The position numbers were made by a program, and so were the translations under genes. This document shows positions 8,845 through 17,606 of a DNA stretch of 64,000 nucleotides, in pieces. Each line of letters begins with the position of its first letter. The first letter of the stretch is position 1. Origin of the DNA: a virus; IMG/VR virus record IMGVR_UViG_3300009034_000010, positions 1-64,000 of that record, one strand, 5' to 3'. The notes beneath the pieces are model-generated. The model worked only from the letters and a program-made list of their open reading frames with translations. It had not been told where the DNA came from and did no database searches.

Positions 8845-9723
8845 TTATAACCCCTCCACCCATTTAGTAAATTCAGCAATCAATCTTTCATGACTGACAT
8901 TTTGTAAGCAGGAAAATTGTTTATTGCAGTCCTCCGCTAATTCTCCGCAGCCATTTTTCTTACTTCTACACTTAAAATCTTGTTTAATGTCGTAAAAAAC
9001 CGATTTATCGTTTGGATGACGAGCTATAACCTTTTTTCCTGATGTAGGACCGACTATAACGAAAGCCGGTGTATTCGTCACGTGAGAAATCCATAAAGGA
9101 CCACTATCGAAACATAAGATTCCTTTTAACCTTTTGAAAATATTTAAAAGCCCTAACACATCCGTTGGGATACGAACATGGTTTTTATACATATAAACTG
9201 AAGCAATATCATCGATAATATAAAATTTTATACCACACTCATTCAACTTTTCCATTAAAGGATGTAATCTAACTGACTTATATTTCTCTTTACTCCCACT
9301 AATTTGAATCCCAACGATAGCTCCTTGTAAATCAACGTTAATATTAGGATACTCTATATTCCAATTATTCCCGATATTTTTGATATTCAGAAATCTATTA
9401 TAAATGTCAACTCGATTTACTTTAAATAAATTTTTATCCAGATGATCTTTCTCTAAAATACCGTCTAAATTTAATATTAAATCAAAACCTTCATATTTAG
9501 AAGGTGCTTTTCCTGAAATACAGTCTAAGCCTCTTATAGCATACCGAGTATTTGTATTAATATGTACATCCTTTCCTAAACTCTTCAAATAATTCATTAA
9601 TGGAAAGGTCATAAGAACGTCCCCTAACGCATGGCCTCGTCTCAGAAGAACCGATTGATATTTACTAAAATCAAGCTTTTTTATCTTCTTAAACGCTTTC
9701 AAGCTCTTAATGCTTGGGAACAT
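8845..9723 (-). CDS. Glycosyltransferase family 9 (heptosyltransferase-like)
   Basis: A 292-residue GT-B enzyme. N-terminal LLRRGHALGDVLMTFPL is the GT9 opening (usually R-x-x-G-x-GDxLxTxP). C-terminal ILCFDSGPLWISHVTNTPA followed by GPTSG matches the donor-binding DTGPxHxAxALxTP..GPT motif. GT9 enzymes move heptose or related sugars. It is placed between the major capsid gene and the connector gene, so it belongs to the late glycan set. Odd point: open, plausible coding sequence (RQPQAVQDRFLEYRS) continues upstream of the ATG at 9723 as far as the terminator, without a standard start codon. Confidence 0.8.
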   Translation of the reverse strand: MFPSIKSLKAFKKIKKLDFSKYQSVLLRRGHALGDVLMTFPLMNYLKSLGKDVHINTNTRYAIRGLDCISGKAPSKYEGFDLILNLDGILEKDHLDKNLFKVNRVDIYNRFLNIKNIGNNWNIEYPNINVDLQGAIVGIQISGSKEKYKSVRLHPLMEKLNECGIKFYIIDDIASVYMYKNHVRIPTDVLGLLNIFKRLKGILCFDSGPLWISHVTNTPAFVIVGPTSGKKVIARHPNDKSVFYDIKQDFKCRSKKNGCGELAEDCNKQFSCLQNVSHERLIAEFTKWVEGL

Positions 9724-9842
9724 ATAATCTGTAACAACCTCATTCGGATATAAAGAGCGGTACTCTAAAAATCTATCCTGAACAGCTTGAGGCTGCCTTG
9801 AAATATTTAAAAATATGTTAAAACTTTCTAGGCTTACGCCTG

Positions 9843-9884
9843 TAATAAAAAAGGGAGTAGGGATTCAATTACCCTACTCCCTTT
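9843..9884 (-). terminator. Rho-independent terminator after the capsid gene
   Basis: A 13-bp perfect stem (9850-9862 with 9872-9884, core AGGGAGTAGGG) with a 9-nt loop is followed on the minus strand by TTTTTTATTA. It lies about 70 bp past the stop codon of the major capsid protein, as expected for a strongly expressed gene. Confidence 0.85.
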
Positions 9885-9952
9885 GAAAGACCCATTCATT
9901 TGAGCATGTTATTAACAGAGGCTAGATGGGGAAGCTCCAACTGAGCATTTTC

Positions 9953-11131
9953 TTACGAACCAGTGATGTTCACAAGAGCATAGTTGTCGGAATTCTTCAT
10001 GTAGAACGCCTGACGGCTCATTGCCGCCTTAGTCACACTGAAGTTGTCTGGGTTTACAAACTCAGGCAATAACATGTATGGCACGTAGGGCGCATACACA
10101 TAACCGGACTCCAACCAATTCTCTCCTCTGTAACCAACCAAAAACTGGTTTGTTACAGGGAAAAAAGGATCTTTATAAACATCGTATCTTCCGAAAAGCC
10201 TTCCTGCGAATATTCTACCGAAAGCACCTACACCCTGTGGTTCAGTTGCAGGTACAAACGTTTGTGCTCCAAGATCTTCTAATCTCTGAATTTCAGCAGT
10301 TCCACCAATAATAAAATTGGCAGTCCTGTAAATCTTATTAAAGATAAAGTTAGAAGCGGAGTTAAACGCTTTCCGAATCGTTTGATTATAAGCTTCGATC
10401 TCCGTAGGAAGTGCAGAAGTAGGAGTTGCACTCCAATTCGCCGTTCCAGCACTGGCCTGTGTCACCAAATCATAAATGATCTGCTGATCAATTTCCAACG
10501 CAATTTCCCTTGCCATAATATTCAGCAACTCACCAGAAAGACTGATACCATGATATGCACGAAGGTCCTGAGACACCTCAATACCGTACACAGATTTCAA
10601 TTTCTTTGCAGTGGCAGTTACGCTCTCTGAAGTAACTCTAATGTTAACTTCACGTACCGGAGTTTGCAGCTCCCCTGGATCTAACGCATAGTCCTTAGCT
10701 CCCGTAACAGACCTGTCATGAAGACTGGTATCTGCTTGTGGACTGTTCCGTAAATGGTCAATGGTAAAGACCATCGCAGTAGGGAGACTCATCGGTTGAA
10801 CTGACACCAGATTCTTACCAATTGATTTTGCCCAAATTCTCCTAACCAAAGGAAAGGCGAATTTCAGGAACGTGGCAATACCGGGTGAAGCGTTCGTTGT
10901 ACTTTCCGAAACCGATTTCAAGATAGCAGCAGCATTTCCGAAAGGCATATTAAAAGATTCCATAGCACCCTGAATGGTATTATCCATAAGAGTCTCTACG
11001 GTATACTTTTCGAAGTCCGTCCTGATGTCAGAGTAACGTTTACCCTTCTCATCCAGGACCATGTGTTCCCACCTTGCCGCTCTGATTGGGTTATGAAGCC
11101 CCAATCTGCTTTCAAGAGCAAGCATGTCCAT
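9953..11131 (-). CDS. Major capsid protein (T4 gp23-like, HK97 fold)
   Basis: A 392-residue protein from the ATG at 11131, placed 9 nt after GAGGAGG; the ATG at 11152 has no such site. The stretch FAFPLVRRIWAKSIG followed by LVSVQPMSLPTAMVF is the conserved N-arm/E-loop region of gp23-like capsid proteins, and the C-terminal half carries the long spine helix and P-domain strands. It follows the prohead protease/scaffold gene directly and ends at a strong terminator. It probably is cut by that protease near its N-terminus during maturation (family knowledge). Confidence 0.88.
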   Translation of the reverse strand: MDMLALESRLGLHNPIRAARWEHMVLDEKGKRYSDIRTDFEKYTVETLMDNTIQGAMESFNMPFGNAAAILKSVSESTTNASPGIATFLKFAFPLVRRIWAKSIGKNLVSVQPMSLPTAMVFTIDHLRNSPQADTSLHDRSVTGAKDYALDPGELQTPVREVNIRVTSESVTATAKKLKSVYGIEVSQDLRAYHGISLSGELLNIMAREIALEIDQQIIYDLVTQASAGTANWSATPTSALPTEIEAYNQTIRKAFNSASNFIFNKIYRTANFIIGGTAEIQRLEDLGAQTFVPATEPQGVGAFGRIFAGRLFGRYDVYKDPFFPVTNQFLVGYRGENWLESGYVYAPYVPYMLLPEFVNPDNFSVTKAAMSRQAFYMKNSDNYALVNITGS

Positions 11132-11214
11132 ATTTCTTAACCTCCTCAACATTTTTTATCATAAATTCTTGGCAACTAATTAATTGACTAGATTAACTAA
11201 TGCCGGTTTAACAA

Positions 11215-11778
11215 TTATAAACCAGAAGCACGCCTTTGTTCTGAAACATAAGCAGCCTTGGCTTTATCCGCATCCTCTTCATCAGTAGACCCGTCCTCAC
11301 TGGTGTCAACGCTTTTCCCAGACGTAGTCTTCTTTTTACCGGCACGTTTTTCGATAACAGACGATATAAACTTAATGCGGGAGTCAACTTCATTCTTAGC
11401 ATCCTCTACAGTGGAAACAACCCTACAGATATCAGCGATTTCTGTTTCGCCCATATGCTCTTTGAACTCGGATGCATTCACTGCCGAAACAACAGCATCT
11501 TTAATTTCGCTCTTCACTTTGTCGGCTTCGAGAGCAACATTCTTATCTGTCAATCCTTTATTCTCAGCCGTCAACTCTTCATTTTTCTTAGTAAGATCGG
11601 TTTCACTTTCCTTCAAAGTTTTAATCTCCGAATCCTTAGCGTCAACGATTTTATCGTGCTCCTTAACAGCAGCAACTCTACCGTCGATCTCACCAACTTT
11701 TCTACCTTCCGCAACACCAGCATCGTGTACAGTATTGTACACAGCAGGATGTTGTGCCTTTAATTCCTCAAGTGTCAT
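11215..11778 (-). CDS. Nested scaffold protein from internal in-frame start
   Basis: Inside the protease-scaffold gene an in-frame ATG at 11778 (MTLEELKAQHPAVYN) is preceded at 9 nt by GGGAGGT (11788-11794), a near-perfect ribosome binding site. It would yield a 187-residue scaffold without the protease, in the same arrangement as lambda Nu3 within gene C. The product is coiled coil in its middle and ends in an acidic then basic tail. The start signal is seen; its use is inferred. Confidence 0.65.
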   Translation of the reverse strand: MTLEELKAQHPAVYNTVHDAGVAEGRKVGEIDGRVAAVKEHDKIVDAKDSEIKTLKESETDLTKKNEELTAENKGLTDKNVALEADKVKSEIKDAVVSAVNASEFKEHMGETEIADICRVVSTVEDAKNEVDSRIKFISSVIEKRAGKKKTTSGKSVDTSEDGSTDEEDADKAKAAYVSEQRRASGL

Positions 11779-12465
11779 GGACTTTATACCTCCCTTTTTC
11801 TCTTCCAAATTTTCGTCACACGTATCAGTTTTCTTATCTTCATTAGATTTACCTGATTTACTACCCTCCTTAACAGGAGACATAATTGCGCTTTTAACTG
11901 ATGATGTCAACACGAGATCGAACGTCTCAAGTCGATAATTATCATCAACTACCCACATCTCTTTGAACGTTTTTCCTTTTATAGTAACATTATCGAAGCG
12001 TTTCATACTCCCGAATCCACGAGAGCTTATACCAATCTTTCCTCCACCTTCAACAATAGCTTCAACATCTTTACCACTTACGGTTTTAAATACAAGTAAC
12101 TCACCCTTTACTGTATCACCATCCATCCATAATTTGGTGATTCGATGCGAAACATCTGTTACACCAGATGGTCCACCGTGATCAAAATATCCAGGGTGGT
12201 ATACTTTACCGAGAGCGAGACCAGAAGTTATTCTGGATTGAAACCTGCCAACTTCTCTCGCTAACAATTCCGTCTTGTAGATTCTTTTATTTCCGTTGGG
12301 TACATTCCCTTTCTGAAAAGTTCCAGTTAACTTCAAAAAAGTTTGACTTTCGCCTTTCCCGCCTTCACCCTCGCATAAACTTACCTCCTCATGAGATTCT
12401 ATTACGAAATCTATACTATGCTCTAATAATAAGCTTAATTTAACTTCTGCTAAGACGATATCCAT
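11215..12465 (-). CDS. Prohead protease-scaffold fusion (T4 gp21-like)
   Basis: A 416-residue protein. Residues 45-190 are a prohead serine protease of the gp21/assemblin type: GNVPNGNKRIYKTELLARE, LGKVYHPGYFDHGGPSG (candidate catalytic His) and KIGISSRGFGSMKR (candidate catalytic Ser). Residues about 225-416 are a Lys/Glu-rich coiled coil with scaffold character. In T4 these are separate genes. Here protease and scaffold are one frame, as in lambda C/Nu3. It lies immediately upstream of the capsid gene. Confidence 0.85.
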   Translation of the reverse strand: MDIVLAEVKLSLLLEHSIDFVIESHEEVSLCEGEGGKGESQTFLKLTGTFQKGNVPNGNKRIYKTELLAREVGRFQSRITSGLALGKVYHPGYFDHGGPSGVTDVSHRITKLWMDGDTVKGELLVFKTVSGKDVEAIVEGGGKIGISSRGFGSMKRFDNVTIKGKTFKEMWVVDDNYRLETFDLVLTSSVKSAIMSPVKEGSKSGKSNEDKKTDTCDENLEEKKGGIKSMTLEELKAQHPAVYNTVHDAGVAEGRKVGEIDGRVAAVKEHDKIVDAKDSEIKTLKESETDLTKKNEELTAENKGLTDKNVALEADKVKSEIKDAVVSAVNASEFKEHMGETEIADICRVVSTVEDAKNEVDSRIKFISSVIEKRAGKKKTTSGKSVDTSEDGSTDEEDADKAKAAYVSEQRRASGL

Positions 12466-12511
12466 ATAATAATTCCATTTTAATAATACAAATGAAAAAT
12501 CCCTTCATATA

Positions 12512-12551
12512 TAATAATGCCAAAAAGTTCCCATATTTTTTACGTTAAAAT
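12512..12551 (-). promoter_or_regulatory. Candidate late promoter motif, copy 1
   Basis: About 50 bp upstream of the protease-scaffold gene. Seen on the minus strand as CGTAAAAAA, then a short variable spacer, then ACTTTTTGGCATTATTA and an AT-rich stretch with TATTAT, then GAAGGG. A second copy lies before the terminase gene (30616-30655) with 17 identical bases in the core. The same place in two different operons supports a promoter or activator site. No good -35 hexamer is present, so a phage-specific factor is possible. Confidence 0.6.
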
Positions 12552-12601
12552 GAAATTTTTTAAAATTTTATATAAAAAAGTTAAAATTATGGTGGTGAAC
12601 C

Positions 12602-13033
12602 TCATCCTTCAATTACCCATTTCAACTCTAATGAATTTTGTGGAGGTTGAAAAGTAAGTGTAGGTATTGTTACTACACTCCAATGACCTAATCCTAACTC
12701 TCCCCAAGAATTATGTCCCCAAGCATAAAGGTCTAATGAATCATTAATCGTCATGCAAGCTTGATAACTGTGTACCGTCTTCACCCAATCTGTGTTAGTA
12801 CCTATTTGAGTCGGAGTAGTATGCCAACTACTGTCCGTAGTTCCTTGACCTAATTGCCCATATACATTGTTTCCCCAAGCCCAAAGTGTCCCGTCAGACA
12901 TAATTCCTGTTGTAGCATGTTCACCACTTGCCACTGATATCCAAGATCCTACACCTACTTGTTGTGGCTCAAAAACTTTATTAAAAATACTTCCAAACCA
13001 AGCGCACCATATTGATTCCAACCCCAACCCCAT
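12602..13033 (-). CDS. RCC1-like propeller protein, C-terminal part
   Basis: A 143-residue part with two to three RCC1 repeats (GIMSDGTLWAWGNNVYGQLG, LYAWGHNSWGELGLG). It continues the propeller repeats of 12955-14205, and together they look like one gene with about one break. RCC1/BNR-like propellers in phage tails are usually adhesins. The C-terminal end lies next to the late promoter-like motif of the protease gene. Confidence 0.6.
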   Translation of the reverse strand: MGLGLESIWCAWFGSIFNKVFEPQQVGVGSWISVASGEHATTGIMSDGTLWAWGNNVYGQLGQGTTDSSWHTTPTQIGTNTDWVKTVHSYQACMTINDSLDLYAWGHNSWGELGLGHWSVVTIPTLTFQPPQNSLELKWVIEG

Positions 13034-14205
13034 AATGTTCCGTTATCTTTTATAGCAAAACCATTCGAAGCACCACAAGCAATAGTACTCCAATCAGTAT
13101 CAGTACCTATTTGTGTTGGAGTTAAATAAAGAGGAAGATCATCATCCTGCCCACCTTGTCCTTTATCATTCAACCCAAAAGCCCAAAGTGTACCATCAGA
13201 TTTTATTGCAATAATATGCGCCCATCCTGCTGATACAGTTGTCCAATCCGTATCAGTACCCAATTGTATAGGAGTTGAATGTGGGTCACTATCTGTAGTT
13301 CCACTCCCCAATTGACCAGAATTGTTTCGTCCCCATACCCAAAGTGTACCATCAGCTTTAACTCCTACAGATGAATCACCCCCGGCTGCTGCACTAATCC
13401 ACGTATCAGAACCCAATTTAGCCCATACATTCCTTTTCGTCGTATCCCCTAAACCTAATTCACCATAAGTATTCTGACCGGTAACATATAAGTCTCCATT
13501 CTCCTTAATAGCAAGTGTATGTCCACCACCGACCGCTATATCTTCTCCCCAATCTGTACCTACTCCTATTCTATCAAAAGTATTTATAACATCATAGTAA
13601 CCCCCACCATGTTCACCATTTTGGCTATTACCGCTTGCGTATAACGCTAAACTATTAACCCTTTGTACTACAAAAGATGTATGAGATGAATGTCCCATAA
13701 ACATGGTAATAAAAGGAATAAATGTTGATAAAATTAATTTCCACTTCATTATTAAACTTCCTCCTGCATAAGGTCTCTCTTTTTTCAAAAGCAAAGAAAA
13801 AGAATAGGGAGCACCTTCAGCTTCTCCCATATTCAATTGTTTACCCATTAAACGAACAAAGTCTTCCTGCCCATTAAAATTATTTCTATAATAAAAAACC
13901 CCAGAAGATCCTTTAATAACATATTTAAAGAAATTAGTAAATTCACGTGCTTCAGCTTTAGTTGCCAAAACAACGTTTACATTAAACATCTCTTGGCTAT
14001 AGCCAACGTTCCTAAAATTATATTCATTACCGGCACTCTTAGTTCTCAAAGTCGTCTTAATAATACGTCTACTGGGAACGTTATTCTGAATACCGTGATA
14101 TAGTCTAATAATATTTGCAGGAATATCCGCAGGATGCCAAAATTCTATATGAGGTATTCCGGCATCTAAAAGACTCCATCGAATGTCTAAGGAATTACTT
14201 GGCAT
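12955..14205 (-). CDS. Minor tail-like protein running into RCC1-like propeller protein
   Basis: A 416-residue frame with two unlike halves. Residues 1-150 look like a small tail or baseplate protein (GVFYYRNNFNGQEDFVRLM). At 13749 an internal ATG with a strong site (AGGAGGAAG, 7 nt away) starts a secretion-signal-like sequence (MKWKLILSTFIPFITMFMG) followed by RCC1 repeats such as AIKENGDLYVTGQNTYGELG and GVKADGTLWVWGRNNSGQLG. So two genes probably share this frame: a structural protein and a propeller adhesin with a signal peptide. The propeller gene looks broken (about one break) and continues in 12602-13033. Confidence 0.6.
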   Translation of the reverse strand: MPSNSLDIRWSLLDAGIPHIEFWHPADIPANIIRLYHGIQNNVPSRRIIKTTLRTKSAGNEYNFRNVGYSQEMFNVNVVLATKAEAREFTNFFKYVIKGSSGVFYYRNNFNGQEDFVRLMGKQLNMGEAEGAPYSFSLLLKKERPYAGGSLIMKWKLILSTFIPFITMFMGHSSHTSFVVQRVNSLALYASGNSQNGEHGGGYYDVINTFDRIGVGTDWGEDIAVGGGHTLAIKENGDLYVTGQNTYGELGLGDTTKRNVWAKLGSDTWISAAAGGDSSVGVKADGTLWVWGRNNSGQLGSGTTDSDPHSTPIQLGTDTDWTTVSAGWAHIIAIKSDGTLWAFGLNDKGQGGQDDDLPLYLTPTQIGTDTDWSTIACGASNGFAIKDNGTLWGWGWNQYGALGLEVFLIKFLSHNK

Positions 14206-14207
14206 TA

Positions 14208-14513
14208 TTAAAGGTCACCTTCTAATTTTATAATTACACTATGAGTAGCCGGAGATGCGCCTGCTGCTATATTACGTCTGACCCAAACGAAAATAATTTC
14301 GCCTGCGTCCAAATTAGCATCGTGAGCACCTTGATCCACACCTAATCCTGTGCCTTTGCTCGTAGCATCACTCCAAGCAGAAACATTTCCTGAACCAACC
14401 GTAGGTGCAGTTGACTCATTGGCAATCGTTTGAGCATTGCCATCCGTATCTCCGCCTGTGGGAACTTCCACAGCAAAGGAAACATCATCATCTGAATCCG
14501 GTATCGGTTTCAA
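14208..14513 (-). CDS. Virion structural protein, C-terminal part
   Basis: A 101-residue part rich in Gly, Asp and Ala (VEVPTGGDTDGNAQTIANES), ending in a beta-rich stretch IIFVWVRRNIAAGASPATHS and LEGDL. It resembles the second half of a phage structural protein family in which such a WVKR..PAG.S motif is followed by a final LEGD-like strand. It is probably one gene with 14488-14760; that gene looks broken (about one break). Confidence 0.5.
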   Translation of the reverse strand: MKPIPDSDDDVSFAVEVPTGGDTDGNAQTIANESTAPTVGSGNVSAWSDATSKGTGLGVDQGAHDANLDAGEIIFVWVRRNIAAGASPATHSVIIKLEGDL

Positions 14514-14760
14514 TCCAGATTTTAGGAGCTGTTATAGAATCACTACCGTTAGTATTTTTTATACAATAACAACGATACTCTATATCACCTGCTACACGCT
14601 CAGCATCACTTACGTTATCAAATAAATTCTCTAAAACAGCGTCTACAACTTCCGTAGCACTTCGATAATTTCCCAATGCAGCATTAGGGTCAGTTTGTAC
14701 TCCCCCATCGCTTGCTGCGCCTGTCAAGTAATTTTTTATTTCTGAATCTAATACTGCCAT
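14488..14760 (-). CDS. Virion structural protein, N-terminal part
   Basis: A 90-residue part (MAVLDSEIKNYLTGAASDGG, then ALGNYRSATEV and NLFDNVSDAERVAGDIEYRC). The opening and the DIEYRCYCIKNTN strand are like a phage minor structural protein family. It pairs with 14208-14513 as one gene that looks broken (about one break). It lies between the glycosyltransferase block and the RCC1-like protein. Confidence 0.5.
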   Translation of the reverse strand: MAVLDSEIKNYLTGAASDGGVQTDPNAALGNYRSATEVVDAVLENLFDNVSDAERVAGDIEYRCYCIKNTNGSDSITAPKIWIETDTGFR

Positions 14761-14869
14761 TAATTAACTCCCATCAAACCTAAGTACACTTCACTGTACT
14801 TATTTAACATAGACTCCAATGAGTAAGCATTAAGTGCTTTCTCATAAGCAATTGCTCCCATAGCTTCCG

Positions 14870-16717
14870 CTAAATTCCTATCGGATAAACATTTAATATA
14901 TTTTTCACGAATGTATCAACATCAGATGGATCACTTAACAATCCACTTTCACCAGACGTTATCATTTCAGAAATACCAACAAGACTAGAAGCTACTATAG
15001 GTAATTTACATGCCATTGCTTCAATAACTGATAAAGGAAAAGCATCCTCACTCGTAGGATAAAACCAAACTTTCGCTTTATTTATATAGGCTACTAATTC
15101 TCCATAATACATAGGTGGTTTTATAATTAATTTATCCTGTAAACTAAATCGTTTTATATAACCATCAAATCTCGCTTTATACAAATCATAGTCAGGACCA
15201 ACCAAAACAAATTTTACTTTTTTATCAACTGCACACACTCTCTGAACAACACTAAAATAAAGTTCTGGACGATCTGTCAGTTTCAGTATCTTAGATAATC
15301 TTGTATGAGTAACAATAATATTTTCCTTTGGACATTTATTAGGTTTAAAAATACTTGTATCAATACCATTAGGAATAAATATTACCGGAATCTGCGGATA
15401 CCTTTTAGCAGCCCCCTTCATAATTTTATTAGTTAATAAAAACGCTTTGTCATAATTATTAAGATCAGGAAGCTTAGACCCGTGAACAGTACGAACAATC
15501 TTAAGATTTTTAAACTTAGGCATTTTTCTTAATCTTGTAATATCTCTCGAAATTCTACTAACATCACGATGATAATGTATAATATCTGGTCCATAACTAA
15601 CAATAGCGTCAACTATTGGAACGTCTATTTCCGCTGAAACCAATGAATCAAATCTAAAACCTCTAATTTGACTTAAATCATAACCTAAGTCGATTAACGT
15701 GCCACCAGGTTTTACAACTACCACTTTACCTTTCTTACTTACTATAGACTGTGGACTATGAGACGTATTCTTATATCTTTTTAAATTATGATGTTTTGAA
15801 ACTTTTTTATTATAGAAAACTTTAACTTCTTTTCCTACATGTCGCTCAAATATTCCTCGCTTACCAGCCTCAGCTACATATATTGCCATATCAAATGTTT
15901 TACCAAGCAACCCTTTAGCAAGATAAGCTGCGTTTTGCTGAACACCACCTATATTAATATTACTCAAAATATGCATTATTTTTATACGACCACTCTTTCT
16001 ATAAAGAGCAGGTGATTTCTGTTGAACTGACGAGATTATTTTTTTAAGTTTAGGCTTAACACCATGACGTCCCATAAATATTTTTCTATTCCTTATCATG
16101 ACTTTATCGTGATCAAAACCTAAATCATTTCTAAATAAAGTTCTATGACCATAATGATGTATACCGTGATCTAAAACCAAACCGATTGTATACCCTGCTT
16201 TCTTTGCTTTCAAACAAATGTCAGGATCTTCAAAATATGCCGGTTGGAAAATCTCATCAAACAATCCAAGTTTTTGCCATAATTTAGTCTTCATACACAT
16301 GCCACCGGCACCAACATATGTAAATTCTTTTGAATTACCAAACTTCGTTAGTCCGGTACGTAAATCCATAATCTGAGCTTCACAACCCAGAATATCATAT
16401 TTACCGAGTAAAGATTTATATTGATTAAATGTATGATTTTCTCGTTGAAGGATCTGATCATCATCAAGAATCATAGTATACTCGCAATTAGCTAAAGCTA
16501 AACCTTGATTTCTTGATCTAATTACCCCTTGATTAATATTATTCCGTAAAACAACAAGTTTATCATTATCCAAACTACTTAGATAAGACAATGTTTCATT
16601 ACCGTGAGAGTTATCTACTACTATTATTTGTCCTATATCTTTATTTTTAAGAATTATCGCAAAAGTTTGTTTCAAAAAATGAACGCAGCCCATTGTACAA
16701 ATTACAATACTAAACAT
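14870..16717 (-). CDS. Bifunctional GT2-GT4 glycosyltransferase
   Basis: A 615-residue two-domain enzyme. Residues 1-230 are a GT-A (family 2) domain: FSIVICTMG, IIVVDNSHGNETLSYL and the metal-binding DDD at residues 85-87 (MILDDDQIL). Residues about 245-615 are a GT-B (family 4) domain: IMHILSNINIGGVQQNAAYL, VFIPNGIDTSIFKP, and the donor motif SEDAFPLSVIEAMACKLPIV. The family-typical C-terminal helix is recognisable as far as about 14763, and the gene looks to have about one break. It could add two sugars in sequence. First gene of a run of glycan genes reading from the left. Confidence 0.82.
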   Translation of the reverse strand: MFSIVICTMGCVHFLKQTFAIILKNKDIGQIIVVDNSHGNETLSYLSSLDNDKLVVLRNNINQGVIRSRNQGLALANCEYTMILDDDQILQRENHTFNQYKSLLGKYDILGCEAQIMDLRTGLTKFGNSKEFTYVGAGGMCMKTKLWQKLGLFDEIFQPAYFEDPDICLKAKKAGYTIGLVLDHGIHHYGHRTLFRNDLGFDHDKVMIRNRKIFMGRHGVKPKLKKIISSVQQKSPALYRKSGRIKIMHILSNINIGGVQQNAAYLAKGLLGKTFDMAIYVAEAGKRGIFERHVGKEVKVFYNKKVSKHHNLKRYKNTSHSPQSIVSKKGKVVVVKPGGTLIDLGYDLSQIRGFRFDSLVSAEIDVPIVDAIVSYGPDIIHYHRDVSRISRDITRLRKMPKFKNLKIVRTVHGSKLPDLNNYDKAFLLTNKIMKGAAKRYPQIPVIFIPNGIDTSIFKPNKCPKENIIVTHTRLSKILKLTDRPELYFSVVQRVCAVDKKVKFVLVGPDYDLYKARFDGYIKRFSLQDKLIIKPPMYYGELVAYINKAKVWFYPTSEDAFPLSVIEAMACKLPIVASSLVGISEMITSGESGLLSDPSDVDTFVKNILNVYPIGI

Positions 16718-16722
16718 AAAAA

Positions 16723-17601
16723 TTAACCTCTAAAACATTTTGTCCGTACCTTATAACATTCCACCCAATTACGAACATATTCACAATTAAATCTTTTAAC
16801 CGCAGTATTAAAAAGTTTATCTATATTCACAATGTGTTTCTTACTATACTTCCCGTTCCTCATTGCCACGATATCAATATCAGAAATACAGTTCAATTCT
16901 GGATAAACGGATCGAACGTAACTTAAACAAGTATTATCAGCAGATAGCTTCTGTGGATTAACATGAATAGTTGAAATACCTTTCTTACTATGTCTCCATT
17001 TCACTAAAGTCTCATTTATGTTACCTGCTTTAAATTTCTGAATCCATCTCGCCCATAAATGATAGTCTTGAGCATATTTAATCCTATTATTATACCCGTT
17101 AAGAGTATCGTAGCACTCCTTTTTAAACATCACACTAGTGTGCATAAAAGGATTATTCAACATAGCGTAAAATTGAATCTCGTCATAATTTCTTAAACGC
17201 CTTTTTATACCGAGAAACTTTCCACCATCATCCATAAGCCAAGCATCACTACCACATAAAATCAAGTCATTCTTCACCATGTAGTTTCCTTGATATAACA
17301 AACGATATTCTTCAGATATATCATCAGCATCCATACGAGCAACAAGAGGGGTAGTAACACATTGCATCGCCCGACTTAACGAACGAGTCAAACCTACATT
17401 CTTATTATTACGATACAACTTTATTCTCTTATCAACTTCAGCACAACCTTGTAAGTAACTATAACTACCATCATATGAATAGTCATCCACAATTATAAAT
17501 TCAAAATCTTTAAATGTCTGAAGTTGAATAGAACCTACTGACTCTCTTAAATTAGGCATAGCATTATAAACGGCCATAACCACACTCATTCTAGGTTTCA
17601 T
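16723..17601 (-). CDS. Glycosyltransferase family 2
   Basis: A 292-residue GT-A enzyme from the ATG at 17601, which has GGAG upstream. MSVVMAVYNAMPNLRESVGS and EFIIVDDYSYDGS are the family opening, and VARMDADDISEEYR holds the DxD metal site (residues 91-93). NNPFMHTSVMFKKECYD and YAQDYHLWARW are the acceptor-side motifs common in capsule and O-antigen GT2 enzymes. Next to other glycosyltransferases on both sides. Confidence 0.87.
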   Translation of the reverse strand: MKPRMSVVMAVYNAMPNLRESVGSIQLQTFKDFEFIIVDDYSYDGSYSYLQGCAEVDKRIKLYRNNKNVGLTRSLSRAMQCVTTPLVARMDADDISEEYRLLYQGNYMVKNDLILCGSDAWLMDDGGKFLGIKRRLRNYDEIQFYAMLNNPFMHTSVMFKKECYDTLNGYNNRIKYAQDYHLWARWIQKFKAGNINETLVKWRHSKKGISTIHVNPQKLSADNTCLSYVRSVYPELNCISDIDIVAMRNGKYSKKHIVNIDKLFNTAVKRFNCEYVRNWVECYKVRTKCFRG

Positions 17602-17606
17602 AAAAA

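Noticed and set aside
11258-11938. 226-residue Ser-rich plus-strand frame
   Set aside because: Antisense of the Lys/Glu-rich scaffold coiled coil; its composition is a mirror effect of that gene.
12512-12551. Sigma54-type promoter (TTGGCA... box)
   Set aside because: The -12 TTGC element is missing at the right spacing, so a sigma54 site is not supported.
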